A DNA stretch of 64,000 bases from Sphingomonas flavalba (GCF_004796535.1 NZ_SPHY01000011.1:32206-96205), one strand, 5' to 3'. Positions 16,601 to 25,823 are shown, counted from the stretch's first letter. Numbers and translations are program-made. The notes: generated from the sequence alone by a model not told the origin.

Positions 16601-17637
16601 CAACGGCAGTGGTCATCTGTCCGGGACGCGGCACCTACAACAAGGCGGAACTGGGCTATCTCGGCCGCCACTTCCCCGATCCGGCGCTGCTGGCCCGGTT
16701 CGATGCCCAGCGGCGGGCGGCCGGCCAGCCGCTGCTCGCCGAACTCGACGGCGCCGACCGCTATGCGCTCGCCAGCCACTCGCGCGGCGACAATGCCTCG
16801 GCGCTGATCTACGCCGCCAGCCTCGGCGATTTCATGACGATCGACCGCAGCACGATCGATATCATCGCGGTCACCGGCAATTCGATGGGCTGGTACACCG
16901 CGCTCGCCTGCGGCGGCGCCCTGTCGGCCGAAAACGGCTTCCGCGTCGCCAACACCATGGGCACGCTGATGCAGCAGGCGCTGATCGGCGGCCAGCTGAT
17001 CCACCCGTTCGTCGGCGAGGACTGGCGCCCCGACCCGGCCCGCCACCGGCAACTCTGCGCGCTTGTCGATGACATCGCCGCCCGGCCGGGCCACGCGCTT
17101 TACCGCTCGATCGAACTGGGCGGCATGCTGGTCGTCGCCGGCAACGACGCCGGGCTCGCCGCGTTCGAGGCGGCGGTGGAGCCGACGCAGGGGCGTTTCC
17201 CGATGCGGCTCGCCAACCACGCCGCCTTCCACACCCCGCTGATGGCTCCTGTCGCGGAGCAGGGCCGCCAGCAACTTCCGGCCGATCTGTTCCACGGCCC
17301 CGCCCTGCCGCTGGTCGACGGGCGCGGCGCAATCTGGTGGCCGGGCGCCAGCGATCCCGCCGCGCTGCGCGCCTATACCCTCGGCACCCAGGTCGTCGAA
17401 ACCTACGACTTCACCCGCGCGATCCATGTCGCCGCGCGCGAATTCGCGCCGGATCTGTTCATCGTCACCGGGCCCGGCACGACACTGGGCGGCGCGATCG
17501 CGCAATCGCTGATCCTCGGCGGCTGGCGCGGCATGGCGAGCAAGGACGATTTCCGCTACCGCCAGGAACAGGAACCGATCCTGGCGGCAATGGGCATGCC
17601 GGAACAGCGCCCGCTTACCACCGGCTCCGCCGCGTAG
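16597..17637 (+). CDS. FabD-like acyltransferase (malonyltransferase fold)
   Basis: A 346-residue protein resembling ACP S-malonyltransferases. The nucleophile elbow reads GNSMG with Ser96, where FabD has GHSLG, and the second catalytic His lies in AFHTPLM, comparable to PFHSPLM of FabD. The N-terminus VVICPGRG replaces the usual VFPGQG. It overlaps the E1 gene by four bases (ATGA) and is the last gene of the trio, only 17 bases from the convergent carboxypeptidase gene. No ACP or ketosynthase lies nearby, so a role in fatty acid synthesis is doubtful. It may act on the acyl-CoA made by its neighbours, as transferase or hydrolase. That last point is speculation. Confidence 0.75.
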   Translation: MTTAVVICPGRGTYNKAELGYLGRHFPDPALLARFDAQRRAAGQPLLAELDGADRYALASHSRGDNASALIYAASLGDFMTIDRSTIDIIAVTGNSMGWYTALACGGALSAENGFRVANTMGTLMQQALIGGQLIHPFVGEDWRPDPARHRQLCALVDDIAARPGHALYRSIELGGMLVVAGNDAGLAAFEAAVEPTQGRFPMRLANHAAFHTPLMAPVAEQGRQQLPADLFHGPALPLVDGRGAIWWPGASDPAALRAYTLGTQVVETYDFTRAIHVAAREFAPDLFIVTGPGTTLGGAIAQSLILGGWRGMASKDDFRYRQEQEPILAAMGMPEQRPLTTGSAA

Positions 17638-17654
17638 GCTCGTCGGCGTCCCGC

Positions 17655-19202
17655 TCAGGGCGTCGGCGTGCCCGGATTCTCATCGTAGAAGCGGTCGAGC
17701 ACCGCCTTGAATTCGGCCATCGCCGCCGGGTTGGTGTAGATCATGTGGCCGGCCTCGAAATAGCTGAAGGTGACGTTCTTCTGCAGGCCGGCGTCGATCG
17801 GCATGTGCTTCACGTCATACTCCGCCTTGAAGAACGGCGTTGCCAGGTCGTAATAGCCGTTCATCGTCAGCAGCTTCATGCTCCGGTTTTCCCGCATTGC
17901 CTGCGCTAGGTCGATCGCGACGTTGGCCAGCGCCATCCGGTTGCCCGCCGGCCCGGTATGGCCGCGGTCCCAGCGCCCGCGGATATTGCCGTAATTATGC
18001 GGGCGGTATTCCAGTTCGGCCGGGTAGCCGAGCGTACCGAACAGGTAATCGTTGAGGACGGTGACGAACGGCCCGGTATTGAAACTGGCCGTCGCGTCAT
18101 ATTCCGGCACGGCCCCCTGATTGTCGGCATCCCGCCCGATCGCGCGGGAATCGAGCCGGCCAACGGTCTGTCCGCGGTCGCGCAGCAACTGCTTGCGGAA
18201 CGTCCCCTGCTCCGGCCGCAGATTGGCGTCGAGGATCAGCGATTCGGGCAGGCCGGTATAAGCGCTGTACTGCCGCGCGATCGCCTGCCGTTCCTCGGCG
18301 GTCGCCTCATACCCCTTGGCCAACACCCGCGCATAGGGGCCCCGCGCCCATTCGCGTACCTCGGTCAGGAACGGCTCCAGCGCCGCCGGCCGGCTGGCAA
18401 GGCGATCATGATACCAGGCCGTCGCCGCATAGCTCGGCATCCAGTTGATATAGGCTTCGTCGAAGCCGGACTGGTAAATGCCGTGGTTGAGGTTGACACC
18501 GAGCAGGATCACGCCGTTCAGCTTGATTCCGCCGCCCTCCGCCGTCCCCAGCTTGTACGCCAGCCCGGCAGCCCGCGTCGTGCCATAGCTTTCGCCGAAC
18601 AGGTATTTGGGGCTGTTCCACCGCTTGTTGATCGTCAGGTAGCGCCGGATTGCGCGCGCGAAGCTGTCCACATCGGCGTCGACGCTCCAGAAATCGGCTT
18701 CCTTCGCCTTGCCCGCCGCGCGCGACAGGCCGCCGCCGATCAGATCGATGAACACCATGTCGGTACGGTCGATCATCGAATAGGGGTTCTCGGCCAGCCG
18801 ATAGGGCGCCGGCGCGATCGTCGTGCCTGCCGGAAAGGCGATCCGCACCGGCGCGATCGAGCCGAGGTGCAGGAACATGCTCGCCGACCCAGGCCCGCCG
18901 TTGAACAGGAAGGTTATCGGCCGCTCCGGCGTCCCGGCCGGGCGGTCGGCGACATAGCCGACGTAGAACATGCTGGCGATCGGCGCGCCGGCATCGTCGC
19001 GAATGATGAGCGTACCCGGCGTAACCGTATAGGGGATGGTCCGCCCGGCGACCGTCACCTTGCCGCGGCTCGGCCTGGCCGTCTCGATCTGGTCGGTCGC
19101 CGCCTCGGGTGCGGCAGGGGCAGGCCCAGCCGCGATGGCGACACCCGGCGCCAGTACTCCGAGCGCCAGTGCCGCCCACAATCCCCGCAACCGTTTCGCC
19201 AT
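17655..19202 (-). CDS. Exported serine carboxypeptidase (S10 family)
   Basis: A 515-residue exported peptidase. The signal peptide covers residues 1-25 (cleavage near AIA). The alpha/beta-hydrolase features of family S10 are clear: NGGPG at 101-105 (oxyanion hole), GESYG with nucleophile Ser205, NGYYDLATP with the catalytic Asp, and EAGHMIY with the catalytic His. Family members remove C-terminal residues from peptides, usually at acidic pH. The start is supported by a GGGGGAA site. It follows the class IV aminotransferase-like gene after 44 bases on the same strand, and their shared promoter region contains a GntR-type operator, so it belongs to the proposed peptide-use regulon. Confidence 0.88.
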   Translation of the reverse strand: MAKRLRGLWAALALGVLAPGVAIAAGPAPAAPEAATDQIETARPSRGKVTVAGRTIPYTVTPGTLIIRDDAGAPIASMFYVGYVADRPAGTPERPITFLFNGGPGSASMFLHLGSIAPVRIAFPAGTTIAPAPYRLAENPYSMIDRTDMVFIDLIGGGLSRAAGKAKEADFWSVDADVDSFARAIRRYLTINKRWNSPKYLFGESYGTTRAAGLAYKLGTAEGGGIKLNGVILLGVNLNHGIYQSGFDEAYINWMPSYAATAWYHDRLASRPAALEPFLTEVREWARGPYARVLAKGYEATAEERQAIARQYSAYTGLPESLILDANLRPEQGTFRKQLLRDRGQTVGRLDSRAIGRDADNQGAVPEYDATASFNTGPFVTVLNDYLFGTLGYPAELEYRPHNYGNIRGRWDRGHTGPAGNRMALANVAIDLAQAMRENRSMKLLTMNGYYDLATPFFKAEYDVKHMPIDAGLQKNVTFSYFEAGHMIYTNPAAMAEFKAVLDRFYDENPGTPTP

Positions 19203-19246
19203 CGCCTTTCCCCCTGTCCGATTCGGCCTGGCCCGGTCGCCCCGCG

Positions 19247-20191
19247 TCAGATCGTCGTTATTCTGCTCAGATAGGACTCGCCGATCGCGCACGTGACCGG
19301 CCCGACCCCGCCGTCGCCGATCTTGCGCCCATCGACCGACGCAACCGGCGTAATCCCGCCCAGCGTGCCGGTGACGAAGGCTTCGTCGGCCGAATAGACC
19401 TCCGCCAGCGTGAAATCCTTTTCGCGAACCACGCCGATCTCCTCGGCGTAAAGCGCCATCACCTTGCGCCGGGTGATGCCGTTGAAATTGCACGCGCCGG
19501 TCGACGTCCACAGTTCCTTGCCGCGGACGATGAAGAAGTTCGTCGAATTGCAGCTCGCGACGAAGCCGCGCTGGTCGAGCATCAGCGCCTCGTCGCAGCC
19601 GGCGTTCAGCGCCTGGATCAGCGCCTGGATCAGGTTCAGCCGGCTGTGCGAATTGAGCCGCAGGTCGAACACGTCCGGCGTGCTGCACCGGAAGGTGGAG
19701 GTCAGCAGCTTCAGCCCGGTCCGCGTCGCGGTGGGGATCAGCGCCTTGTATTCGGCGACGATGACCATCGTCGGTGTGCCGACCGCGAAGCGCGGGTCCT
19801 GGGACGGTGTCCGCTTCAGCCCGCGCGTCACCATCAGGCGGATGTGGACGCCGTCGCGCATGCCGTTCGCGTCGACGGTCGCGCGGATCGCCGCTTCGAC
19901 CTCGCGCCGGTCCTTGCCGAGATCGAGATCGATCGCGCACAACCCCTCGAACAGCCGGTCGATATGGTCGTCGAGTGCGACGAGCCGGCCATCGACCAGC
20001 CGTACCCCTTCCCATACGCCGTCACCCATGGCGAAGCCGGAATCGAACACCGACACCACCGCCCGCGAGCGATGGAAGAACGCGCCGTTCACATACACCT
20101 GGACATCGTCGTTGCGCGGATCGCGCGGATAGACCTGCGCGCCGGAAAAGCTGGTTGCGCTTTCACCGCTGTCGCTGGCGGAAGAGATCAT
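19247..20191 (-). CDS. Class IV aminotransferase-like protein lacking the canonical lysine
   Basis: A 314-residue protein of the branched-chain/D-amino acid aminotransferase fold. N-terminal VYVNGAFF and FDSGFAMGDGVWEGVR match the family. In D-amino acid aminotransferase the Schiff-base Lys lies in IKSLN and a Glu that contacts the PLP ring in TEGSSSN. Here the matching segments read SHSRLN (181-186) and VASCNSTN (211-218), with neither residue at the expected place. The C-terminal TGTLGGITPV segment is normal. It may be a divergent subgroup with another lysine, a different chemistry, or a non-catalytic binder. A TTG one codon upstream is open, but the ATG is preferred. It is divergent from the amidohydrolase across an operator. 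Confidence 0.72.
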   Translation of the reverse strand: MISSASDSGESATSFSGAQVYPRDPRNDDVQVYVNGAFFHRSRAVVSVFDSGFAMGDGVWEGVRLVDGRLVALDDHIDRLFEGLCAIDLDLGKDRREVEAAIRATVDANGMRDGVHIRLMVTRGLKRTPSQDPRFAVGTPTMVIVAEYKALIPTATRTGLKLLTSTFRCSTPDVFDLRLNSHSRLNLIQALIQALNAGCDEALMLDQRGFVASCNSTNFFIVRGKELWTSTGACNFNGITRRKVMALYAEEIGVVREKDFTLAEVYSADEAFVTGTLGGITPVASVDGRKIGDGGVGPVTCAIGESYLSRITTI

Positions 20192-20245
20192 CAAACCGGC
20201 CCTTTTCGCTATGTTCTCACCGCCCGGCTCTAGGTTTGATATAGA

Positions 20246-20261
20246 CGATTGTCAACAATCG
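20246..20261. promoter_or_regulatory. GntR-type operator in the divergent aminotransferase/amidohydrolase promoter
   Basis: CGATTGT-CA-ACAATCG, with perfect 7-base arms. The 14-base core GATTGTCAACAATC is identical to that at 22862-22875 and differs by one base from 28493-28506. It sits 44 bases before the amidohydrolase start and 55 before the aminotransferase-like start, so one bound repressor could close both promoters. A TATAGA hexamer directly abuts the left arm. Confidence 0.7.
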
Positions 20262-20304
20262 ACCTATCCGATAACAGCTGCCTGTCGATGGAGGGAAAAG
20301 GCCT

Positions 20305-21924
20305 ATGGCGAGACGGGACGAAGCCGGGTGGACAGGCGGCTTCCGGCGTGGTGGGACGGGACTGGCGTTGACCCTGTTCGCCGGCATGGCGATACTGCCG
20401 GCCGCTGCCGCCCAGGCCCAGCCGACACCCGCTGCCACGGTGGAGGCGCCACGGCAGTTTGACCGGCTCGCCATCCGCAATGCCTGGCTGATCGACGGCA
20501 CCGGGTCGCCGCTGCGCGGGCCGGTCGACATCTTCATCCACGGTGGCACGATCACCGACATCCGCGACTCGGTGCCGATCCGGTCGAGCACCGGCGCCGC
20601 GCTGTCGGCCGACAGCGGCGCCGTCGCGGTGGATCGGGAGATCGACGCGACCGGCAAATACGTGATGCCGGGGCTGATCGACACCCACGCCCATCTCTAT
20701 CCGCCGACGCCGCGCGCGTTCATCTACAACCTGTTTCTCGCCAACGGCGTCACCAGCCTGCGCAATCTCGACGGGAATTTCGGCTTCGGCACTACCGTGC
20801 CGGAAGGGATCGTGGCGGAAAAGCGCCGGATCGCCGCCGGGCAGGTCGTCGCGCCGCGGCTGTGGGTCTATCCGTTCCTGCCGGACTCGGTGAAAACCGC
20901 CGCTGACGTCCCCGCGTTGGTCAAGCGCTGGCACGCGATGGGCGTCGACGGGATCAAGCTGGTCAAGGTCAGCCAGCAATATCCCGACATGCTGAAGGCG
21001 CTCGGCGCGGAGACCCGGCGCTACGGCATGGGGCTGGCGGTCCACATTCCGCAAAGCGCGTCGCCGGCGGTCAACGCGCTGGTTGCCGCCGAAAGCGGCG
21101 TCACCACCATCGAGCATCACTACAGCTACCCCGAAACCGCCCTGCGCGAGACGACGATCCCGGTCCTCGCCCCCGGCTACAACTATGGTGACGAGCGCCA
21201 GCGCTTCCGCGAGACGCTCGCCCTCTGGCTACAGGCCGACATGGACAGGCTGAAGGCGGAAACCGTGCCGGCACTGGTCAAGGCCAGCCGCGAAGGCCGG
21301 TTCACGATGAACCCGACGATGGTCGTCTACGAAAAGCAGCGCGACCTGACCCGCGCCGCCAACGCGCCCTGGCTCGACCATTACGCCCGGCCGGACGACC
21401 TGCGCCGCTGGCGCACGCCGGACCCGACCCGCCACGGCGCGATCTTCGACCGCTGGACCAGCATGGACGAGGCGACGGCGGCACAGGCCTATCGTCGCTG
21501 GATGGCGTTCATCCGCGAATATGTGAAGCAGGGCGGCCATCTGTCGGTCGGCTCCGATTCGGGCGGCCCGTTCCAGCTCTATGGCTTCCAGACCATCCGC
21601 GAACTGGAACTGCTGCTCGAAGCCGGGCTGACCCCGCTGGAGGTGATACGCGCCGCCACCGAGGACGGCGCCCGCACCCTCCAGCAACCGAATATGGGCG
21701 TGCTGCGCCCGGGCTTCGCGGCGGATCTGCTGATCGTCGACGACAACCCGCTGGAGGATTTCAAGGTGCTGATGGGCCGGCCCCCGATCGACGCCGCCGG
21801 CAATCCGCAACGCCGCAGCCGGATCCGCAACGTCATCGTCAACGGTCGGGTGCTTGACCCCGACCAGCTTCTCGCCGACGTCGAACGGATCGTCGCGGCG
21901 GAAAAGGCCGCCCAGCGCCCGTAA
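20305..21924 (+). CDS. Exported amidohydrolase (imidazolonepropionase/prolidase-like)
   Basis: A 539-residue metal-dependent amidohydrolase with an N-terminal export signal (hydrophobic stretch at about 19-40, AQAQ near cleavage). IDTHAHLYP supplies the first metal ligands, followed by AVHIPQ and IEHHYS His ligands and GSDSGGPF with the conserved Asp; the C-terminal GFAADLLIVDDNPL is typical of the superfamily. Relatives include imidazolonepropionases and Xaa-Pro/Xaa-Arg dipeptidases, so cleavage of a peptide or cyclic amide is likely. GGAGGGA precedes the ATG. A GntR-type operator lies upstream, and a PhzF-like gene follows after 33 bases. With PutA in the same island, proline-containing dipeptides are a reasonable substrate guess. 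Confidence 0.82.
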   Translation: MARRDEAGWTGGFRRGGTGLALTLFAGMAILPAAAAQAQPTPAATVEAPRQFDRLAIRNAWLIDGTGSPLRGPVDIFIHGGTITDIRDSVPIRSSTGAALSADSGAVAVDREIDATGKYVMPGLIDTHAHLYPPTPRAFIYNLFLANGVTSLRNLDGNFGFGTTVPEGIVAEKRRIAAGQVVAPRLWVYPFLPDSVKTAADVPALVKRWHAMGVDGIKLVKVSQQYPDMLKALGAETRRYGMGLAVHIPQSASPAVNALVAAESGVTTIEHHYSYPETALRETTIPVLAPGYNYGDERQRFRETLALWLQADMDRLKAETVPALVKASREGRFTMNPTMVVYEKQRDLTRAANAPWLDHYARPDDLRRWRTPDPTRHGAIFDRWTSMDEATAAQAYRRWMAFIREYVKQGGHLSVGSDSGGPFQLYGFQTIRELELLLEAGLTPLEVIRAATEDGARTLQQPNMGVLRPGFAADLLIVDDNPLEDFKVLMGRPPIDAAGNPQRRSRIRNVIVNGRVLDPDQLLADVERIVAAEKAAQRP

Positions 21925-21957
21925 CCGGCCGTGGCCCCAGACACCGGACCCTGCCCC

Positions 21958-22746
21958 ATGCAATGCTTCATCGTCGCGTCGTTCAGCGACGCGCCCTTTC
22001 ACGGCAATCCCGCCGGCGTGTGCATCCTCGACGCGCCTGCCGCTCCGGAGACGATGCAGGCGATCGCCACCGAGTTGCACCAGCCGGAAACCGCCTTCCT
22101 GCTGCGCGCCGGCGACCGATGGGCGATCCGCTGGTTCTCGCCCCTCGTCGAAGTCGCGCTGTGCGGCCACGCGACGCTCGCCGCCGCCTGCGTGCTGTGG
22201 AACGCGCTCGGCGTCCAGTGCGATGTGCTGCATTTCGCCTCGGCCAGCGAAGCGCTCGCCGCCACCCGCGACGGCGACGGGACGATCTGGCTGGATTTCC
22301 CGGCCACCGCCGGCACACCGGGCGACGTGCCGGCCGAACTCGCCGCCTGCCTCGACGTCGGCTGGGTCGCGGCCGCTCGCCACCACGACCGCTGGCTGCT
22401 CGAATGCGCCGACGCAGCGACGGTGCGCGCCGCCCGCCCGGATTTCGCCAGCCTAGCGCGCACCGGCATTCGCTCGCTGATCCTGACCGCGCGGTCAGAT
22501 GCCGCCGGCTACGACATCGTCTCGCGGAACTTCGCGCCGATCGTCGGGGTCGACGAGGATCAGGTGACCGGCGCGGCCCATGCCTGCCTCGCCCCTCACT
22601 GGCACGACCGCCTCGGCGCGGAGCTGACCTGCTGGCAGGCGTCGGCGCGCGGGGGTACGGTCAGGACCCGGCTGCGCGGCGACCGGGTCGCCCTTGGCGG
22701 CCGCGCGGTGATCGAATTCGTCGGCACCATGCGCATCGCCACCTGA
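21958..22746 (+). CDS. PhzF-family isomerase/epimerase-like protein
   Basis: A 262-residue protein with the PhzF double hot-dog-like fold signature: FSDAPFHGNPAGV near the start, HQPETAFL with the conserved acidic residue that acts as general acid/base in PhzF, and FSPLVEVALCGHATLA. Family members isomerise or epimerise small amino acid-like molecules by proton shuttling; PhzF itself acts in phenazine synthesis, but no phenazine genes are present. The ATG begins at the conserved N-terminus; no strong ribosome site is visible, suggesting coupling to the amidohydrolase 33 bases upstream. In this island it probably adjusts a product of peptide breakdown. The substrate is unknown. Confidence 0.83.
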   Translation: MQCFIVASFSDAPFHGNPAGVCILDAPAAPETMQAIATELHQPETAFLLRAGDRWAIRWFSPLVEVALCGHATLAAACVLWNALGVQCDVLHFASASEALAATRDGDGTIWLDFPATAGTPGDVPAELAACLDVGWVAAARHHDRWLLECADAATVRAARPDFASLARTGIRSLILTARSDAAGYDIVSRNFAPIVGVDEDQVTGAAHACLAPHWHDRLGAELTCWQASARGGTVRTRLRGDRVALGGRAVIEFVGTMRIAT

Positions 22747-22829
22747 CGATCGCGCCGTCCTCGACCCCGCTTGACGGCGGCACGGGCTGACTGCGGCACT
22801 CCCGACCATCCCCGGCGACCGAAATGCAC

Positions 22830-22857
22830 TTGCGCCCCGACGACTGAATAATATAAT
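22830..22857 (+). promoter_or_regulatory. Candidate promoter of TonB receptor 2
   Basis: A perfect -10 hexamer TATAAT (22852-22857) stands 16 bases after TTGCGC, a moderate -35. The expected transcription start falls inside the GntR-type operator at 22861-22876, which is ideal for repression. The -10 is striking in such GC-rich DNA. Confidence 0.55.
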
Positions 22858-22860
22858 CAT

Positions 22861-22876
22861 CGATTGTCAACAATCA
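22861..22876. promoter_or_regulatory. GntR-type operator upstream of TonB receptor 2
   Basis: CGATTGTCAACAATCA; the 14-base core is identical to the operator at 20247-20260. It begins three bases after TATAAT and lies 35 bases before the receptor ATG. Confidence 0.72.
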
Positions 22877-22911
22877 GTGATAAATTGACGACGATAAGGA
22901 GGAAGCGCGGC

Positions 22912-25818
22912 ATGACGGTGAAAGCAACGGGTTCGCCCAAAAGAGGTACAGCCGAATTCGCACGCGGCATTTCGGTAATGGCGCTCGCCTGCGCCGGCCT
23001 CTCCGCCGCCCACGCGCAGGCACCCGCCGCCGGGGCGGAAGAGGTGATCGTCGTCACCGGCAGCCGCCTCGCCAGGCCCGATCTGACCGCGACCAGCCCA
23101 GTCAACGTCGTGTCGGACGAAGCGATCAAGCTGTCGGGCAACGGCACCATCGAGCAGACGCTGAACGAACTGCCCCAGTTGAAGGCGCAGGGTGGCGCCA
23201 CCGCCGGCAACACCAATGCCGCCGGCATCTACACCGCCGACCTGCGCGGCCTTGGCCCCGCCCGCACCCTGGTGCTGGTCAACGGCCGGCGCTTCGTGCC
23301 GGTCAACCCGGACCTGCTGGTCGACCTGTCGACGATCCCGGAATCGCTGGTCAAACGGGCGGAGGTCGTCACCGGCGGCGCATCGGCGGTCTACGGGTCG
23401 GATGCGGTCGCCGGCGTCGTCAATTTCATCCTGAACGATTCCTTCGAGGGGCTGGAACTCGACTATAGTGGCGCGCTGACCGAGCGTGGCGACGGCCGCC
23501 GCCACAAGGCCAGCCTGACCTACGGCGGCAATTTCGCCGACGGACGCGGCAACGTCGTCGCCAACCTTTCCTATCACCGCCAGTACAAGGTGATGGCGGG
23601 CGACCGCGCATTCTCGCAGGTCGCACTCAACGAATCCGGCGACACGCTGATCCCGTCCGGGGCGACGCAGATCCCCGGCAGCTACATCGGCCTCTCCTCG
23701 GCCCAGCGCCAGCGGCTGGTCGGCGTCGACGTCGCGGGCGCGAACTGCTCGGTCACCGGCGTCCGCTTCGATTCGACCGGCGCCGCCCAGCCGTTCTGCA
23801 ACCCGGAGGACCTGTACAACTTTTCGTCCGACAACCTGCTGATGCGCCCGCAGGAGCGCTATCAGCTGACCGTCCTTGGCCATTACGACCTGACCGATAC
23901 GGTCACCGCCTATGCCGAGGGCTATTTCATCGAGAACAAGAACAGCTACCAGATCGCGCCGGTGGCCTTCACCGCGCAGAACGGCCTGTCCGGCACCCTG
24001 TCGCTGCCCGACGCGCTGAACAACCCGGCGATCTCGGCGCCGACCCGCGCTTTCTTCGCCGACAACGCCTGGCTGTTCGACCCGGACGGCGACGGCACAT
24101 ACACGCTGACCAACGTGCTCACCCGGCCGATCGAGCTGGGCCCGCGCTCCTATGACTTCCAGCGCACCGCCTATCAGGGCACCTTCGGCCTGCGCGGCAA
24201 GCTCGCCCTTGGCGAGGGCAACTGGAACTGGGATGCCTATTATTCCTTCCAGTCGGTGCGTCAGCTTCGCTCCGCCTACGGTACGGTGTCGAACGACCGG
24301 CTGGCGCTTGGCCTCGACGTGGTCGTCAACCCGACGACCGGCGCGGCCGAATGCCGCAACAAGATGCTCGGCTGCGTGCCGGTCAACATTTTCGGCGTCG
24401 GCTCGGTCACGCCGGAAGCGGCGGCGTTCATCAGCCCGGTCGCGACCGATCGCACTACCGTTACCCGCAACCTGTTCTCGGCGTCGATGAACGGCACGCT
24501 GATTCAGTTGCCCGCCGGGCCGCTGGCGGTGGCGGTCGGCGTCGAATACCGCAAGGAGCATTTCGACTACGCGCCGGACGCCCAGGTCGCCGCCGGTCAG
24601 CTGTCGGCCAACGTCCCGAACCCGCCGAACAGCGGCGGAATGGACGTGTTCGAGCAATATGCGGAGGTGCGCGTGCCGATCTTCGCCGATCGGCCGTTCC
24701 TCCACGAATTGTCGTTCGAAGGCGCGATCCGCTTCTCGCAATATTCGTCGATCGGCTCCACCCTCGCCTACAAGCTCGGCGGCCAGTGGGGGATCACGCC
24801 GTGGCTGCGCGTCCGCGGCGCCTATCAACAGGCCGTGCGCGCACCCAGTCTGTCGGACCTGTTCGCCAACCGCTCGTCCGGTTCATCGTCGGGCACCGAC
24901 CCGTGCGACTACCGGCGCTCGCCGTCGGCCGCGGTCAAGGCGTTCTGCGTGCAGCAGGGCATCCCCGCTGCGGATATCGACAGCTATGTCCAGGTCGGCA
25001 CCAACGTGAACGTCAACGGCGGGGGCAACCCCGGCCTGCAGGAGGAGGATTCGGACACCTACACCGTCGGCGTGGTCGTCTCGCCGCCATTCATCCCGCG
25101 GCTGAACATCACCGCCGACTATTATGACATCACCGTCAACAACGCGATCGCGACGGTCGCCGCGCAGGCGACGCTCGACCAGTGCTTCCTGTCGCTCGAC
25201 GCAGCCAACCCGTTCTGCTCGCGCATCTCGCGCTTCCCGAACGGCGACATCCAGACGATCCAGACGACGCTGATGAACGTCGCCAGCCGCCAGGTCCGCG
25301 GCGTCGACGTGCAGGTCGACTACGGCATTCCGCTTGGCGACAGCTTCTCGATCGGCGGCGAGCCCGCCCGCATCGACCTGCGCTTCGCGGGCAACCGCCA
25401 GTTCAAGGACTCGACCGTGCCTCTGCCCGGCAGCGCGGCGATCGAATGCTCCGGCAGGTTCGGCCCCGGCTGCACCGGCGTCGGCAGCTGGGTATCGCTG
25501 GGTTTCAAGGCGCAGCTGTCGGCTACCTACTCCAGCGGCCCGCTCAGCTTCACCGCGCGCGGACGGTATCTTGCCCCGATCACCGTGCGCGACGGCCAGG
25601 CCGCCTATCGCGACCGGTTCCCGGCGGAAAGCTATCTGGACCTGACCGCCCGGGTCAAAATCGGCGAAGGCGTGTCGCTCTACGGCGGCGTCAACAACGT
25701 GTTCGACAACCAACCGCCGCTGCTCGGCTCCCGCATGGGCGGCCCGGTCAACACGGCGGAGGCGACTTACGACGTGCTGGGCCGCCGCTACTTCGCCGGC
25801 GTCAACGCGAAGTTCTAA
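22912..25818 (+). CDS. TonB-dependent outer-membrane receptor (2)
   Basis: A 968-residue receptor. A long signal (to about residue 36, AHAQ) is followed by EEVIVVTGSRLARPD, the plug signature TGGASAVYGSDAVAGVVNF at about 175-193, and a barrel ending with a terminal strand YFAGVNAKF. I chose the ATG after AAGGAGG, which excludes an upstream TTG that lies inside the operator. The receptor should import peptides or related compounds, given its regulon: carboxypeptidase, DUF885 peptidase, symporter and PutA. It is the same subtype as receptor 1, with a plug lacking a typical STN domain. A hairpin with a short T-run follows its stop codon. Confidence 0.92.
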   Translation: MTVKATGSPKRGTAEFARGISVMALACAGLSAAHAQAPAAGAEEVIVVTGSRLARPDLTATSPVNVVSDEAIKLSGNGTIEQTLNELPQLKAQGGATAGNTNAAGIYTADLRGLGPARTLVLVNGRRFVPVNPDLLVDLSTIPESLVKRAEVVTGGASAVYGSDAVAGVVNFILNDSFEGLELDYSGALTERGDGRRHKASLTYGGNFADGRGNVVANLSYHRQYKVMAGDRAFSQVALNESGDTLIPSGATQIPGSYIGLSSAQRQRLVGVDVAGANCSVTGVRFDSTGAAQPFCNPEDLYNFSSDNLLMRPQERYQLTVLGHYDLTDTVTAYAEGYFIENKNSYQIAPVAFTAQNGLSGTLSLPDALNNPAISAPTRAFFADNAWLFDPDGDGTYTLTNVLTRPIELGPRSYDFQRTAYQGTFGLRGKLALGEGNWNWDAYYSFQSVRQLRSAYGTVSNDRLALGLDVVVNPTTGAAECRNKMLGCVPVNIFGVGSVTPEAAAFISPVATDRTTVTRNLFSASMNGTLIQLPAGPLAVAVGVEYRKEHFDYAPDAQVAAGQLSANVPNPPNSGGMDVFEQYAEVRVPIFADRPFLHELSFEGAIRFSQYSSIGSTLAYKLGGQWGITPWLRVRGAYQQAVRAPSLSDLFANRSSGSSSGTDPCDYRRSPSAAVKAFCVQQGIPAADIDSYVQVGTNVNVNGGGNPGLQEEDSDTYTVGVVVSPPFIPRLNITADYYDITVNNAIATVAAQATLDQCFLSLDAANPFCSRISRFPNGDIQTIQTTLMNVASRQVRGVDVQVDYGIPLGDSFSIGGEPARIDLRFAGNRQFKDSTVPLPGSAAIECSGRFGPGCTGVGSWVSLGFKAQLSATYSSGPLSFTARGRYLAPITVRDGQAAYRDRFPAESYLDLTARVKIGEGVSLYGGVNNVFDNQPPLLGSRMGGPVNTAEATYDVLGRRYFAGVNAKF

Positions 25819-25823
25819 CCGGC

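Noticed and set aside
14411..17637. The E1-acyltransferase pair as part of a polyketide or fatty acid cluster
   Set aside because: No ketosynthase, ACP or ketoreductase lies nearby, and gcdH points to acyl-CoA breakdown.
22867..24828. A 653-codon open frame antisense to TonB receptor 2
   Set aside because: Same antisense composition, and its end runs through the receptor's operator and ribosome site.
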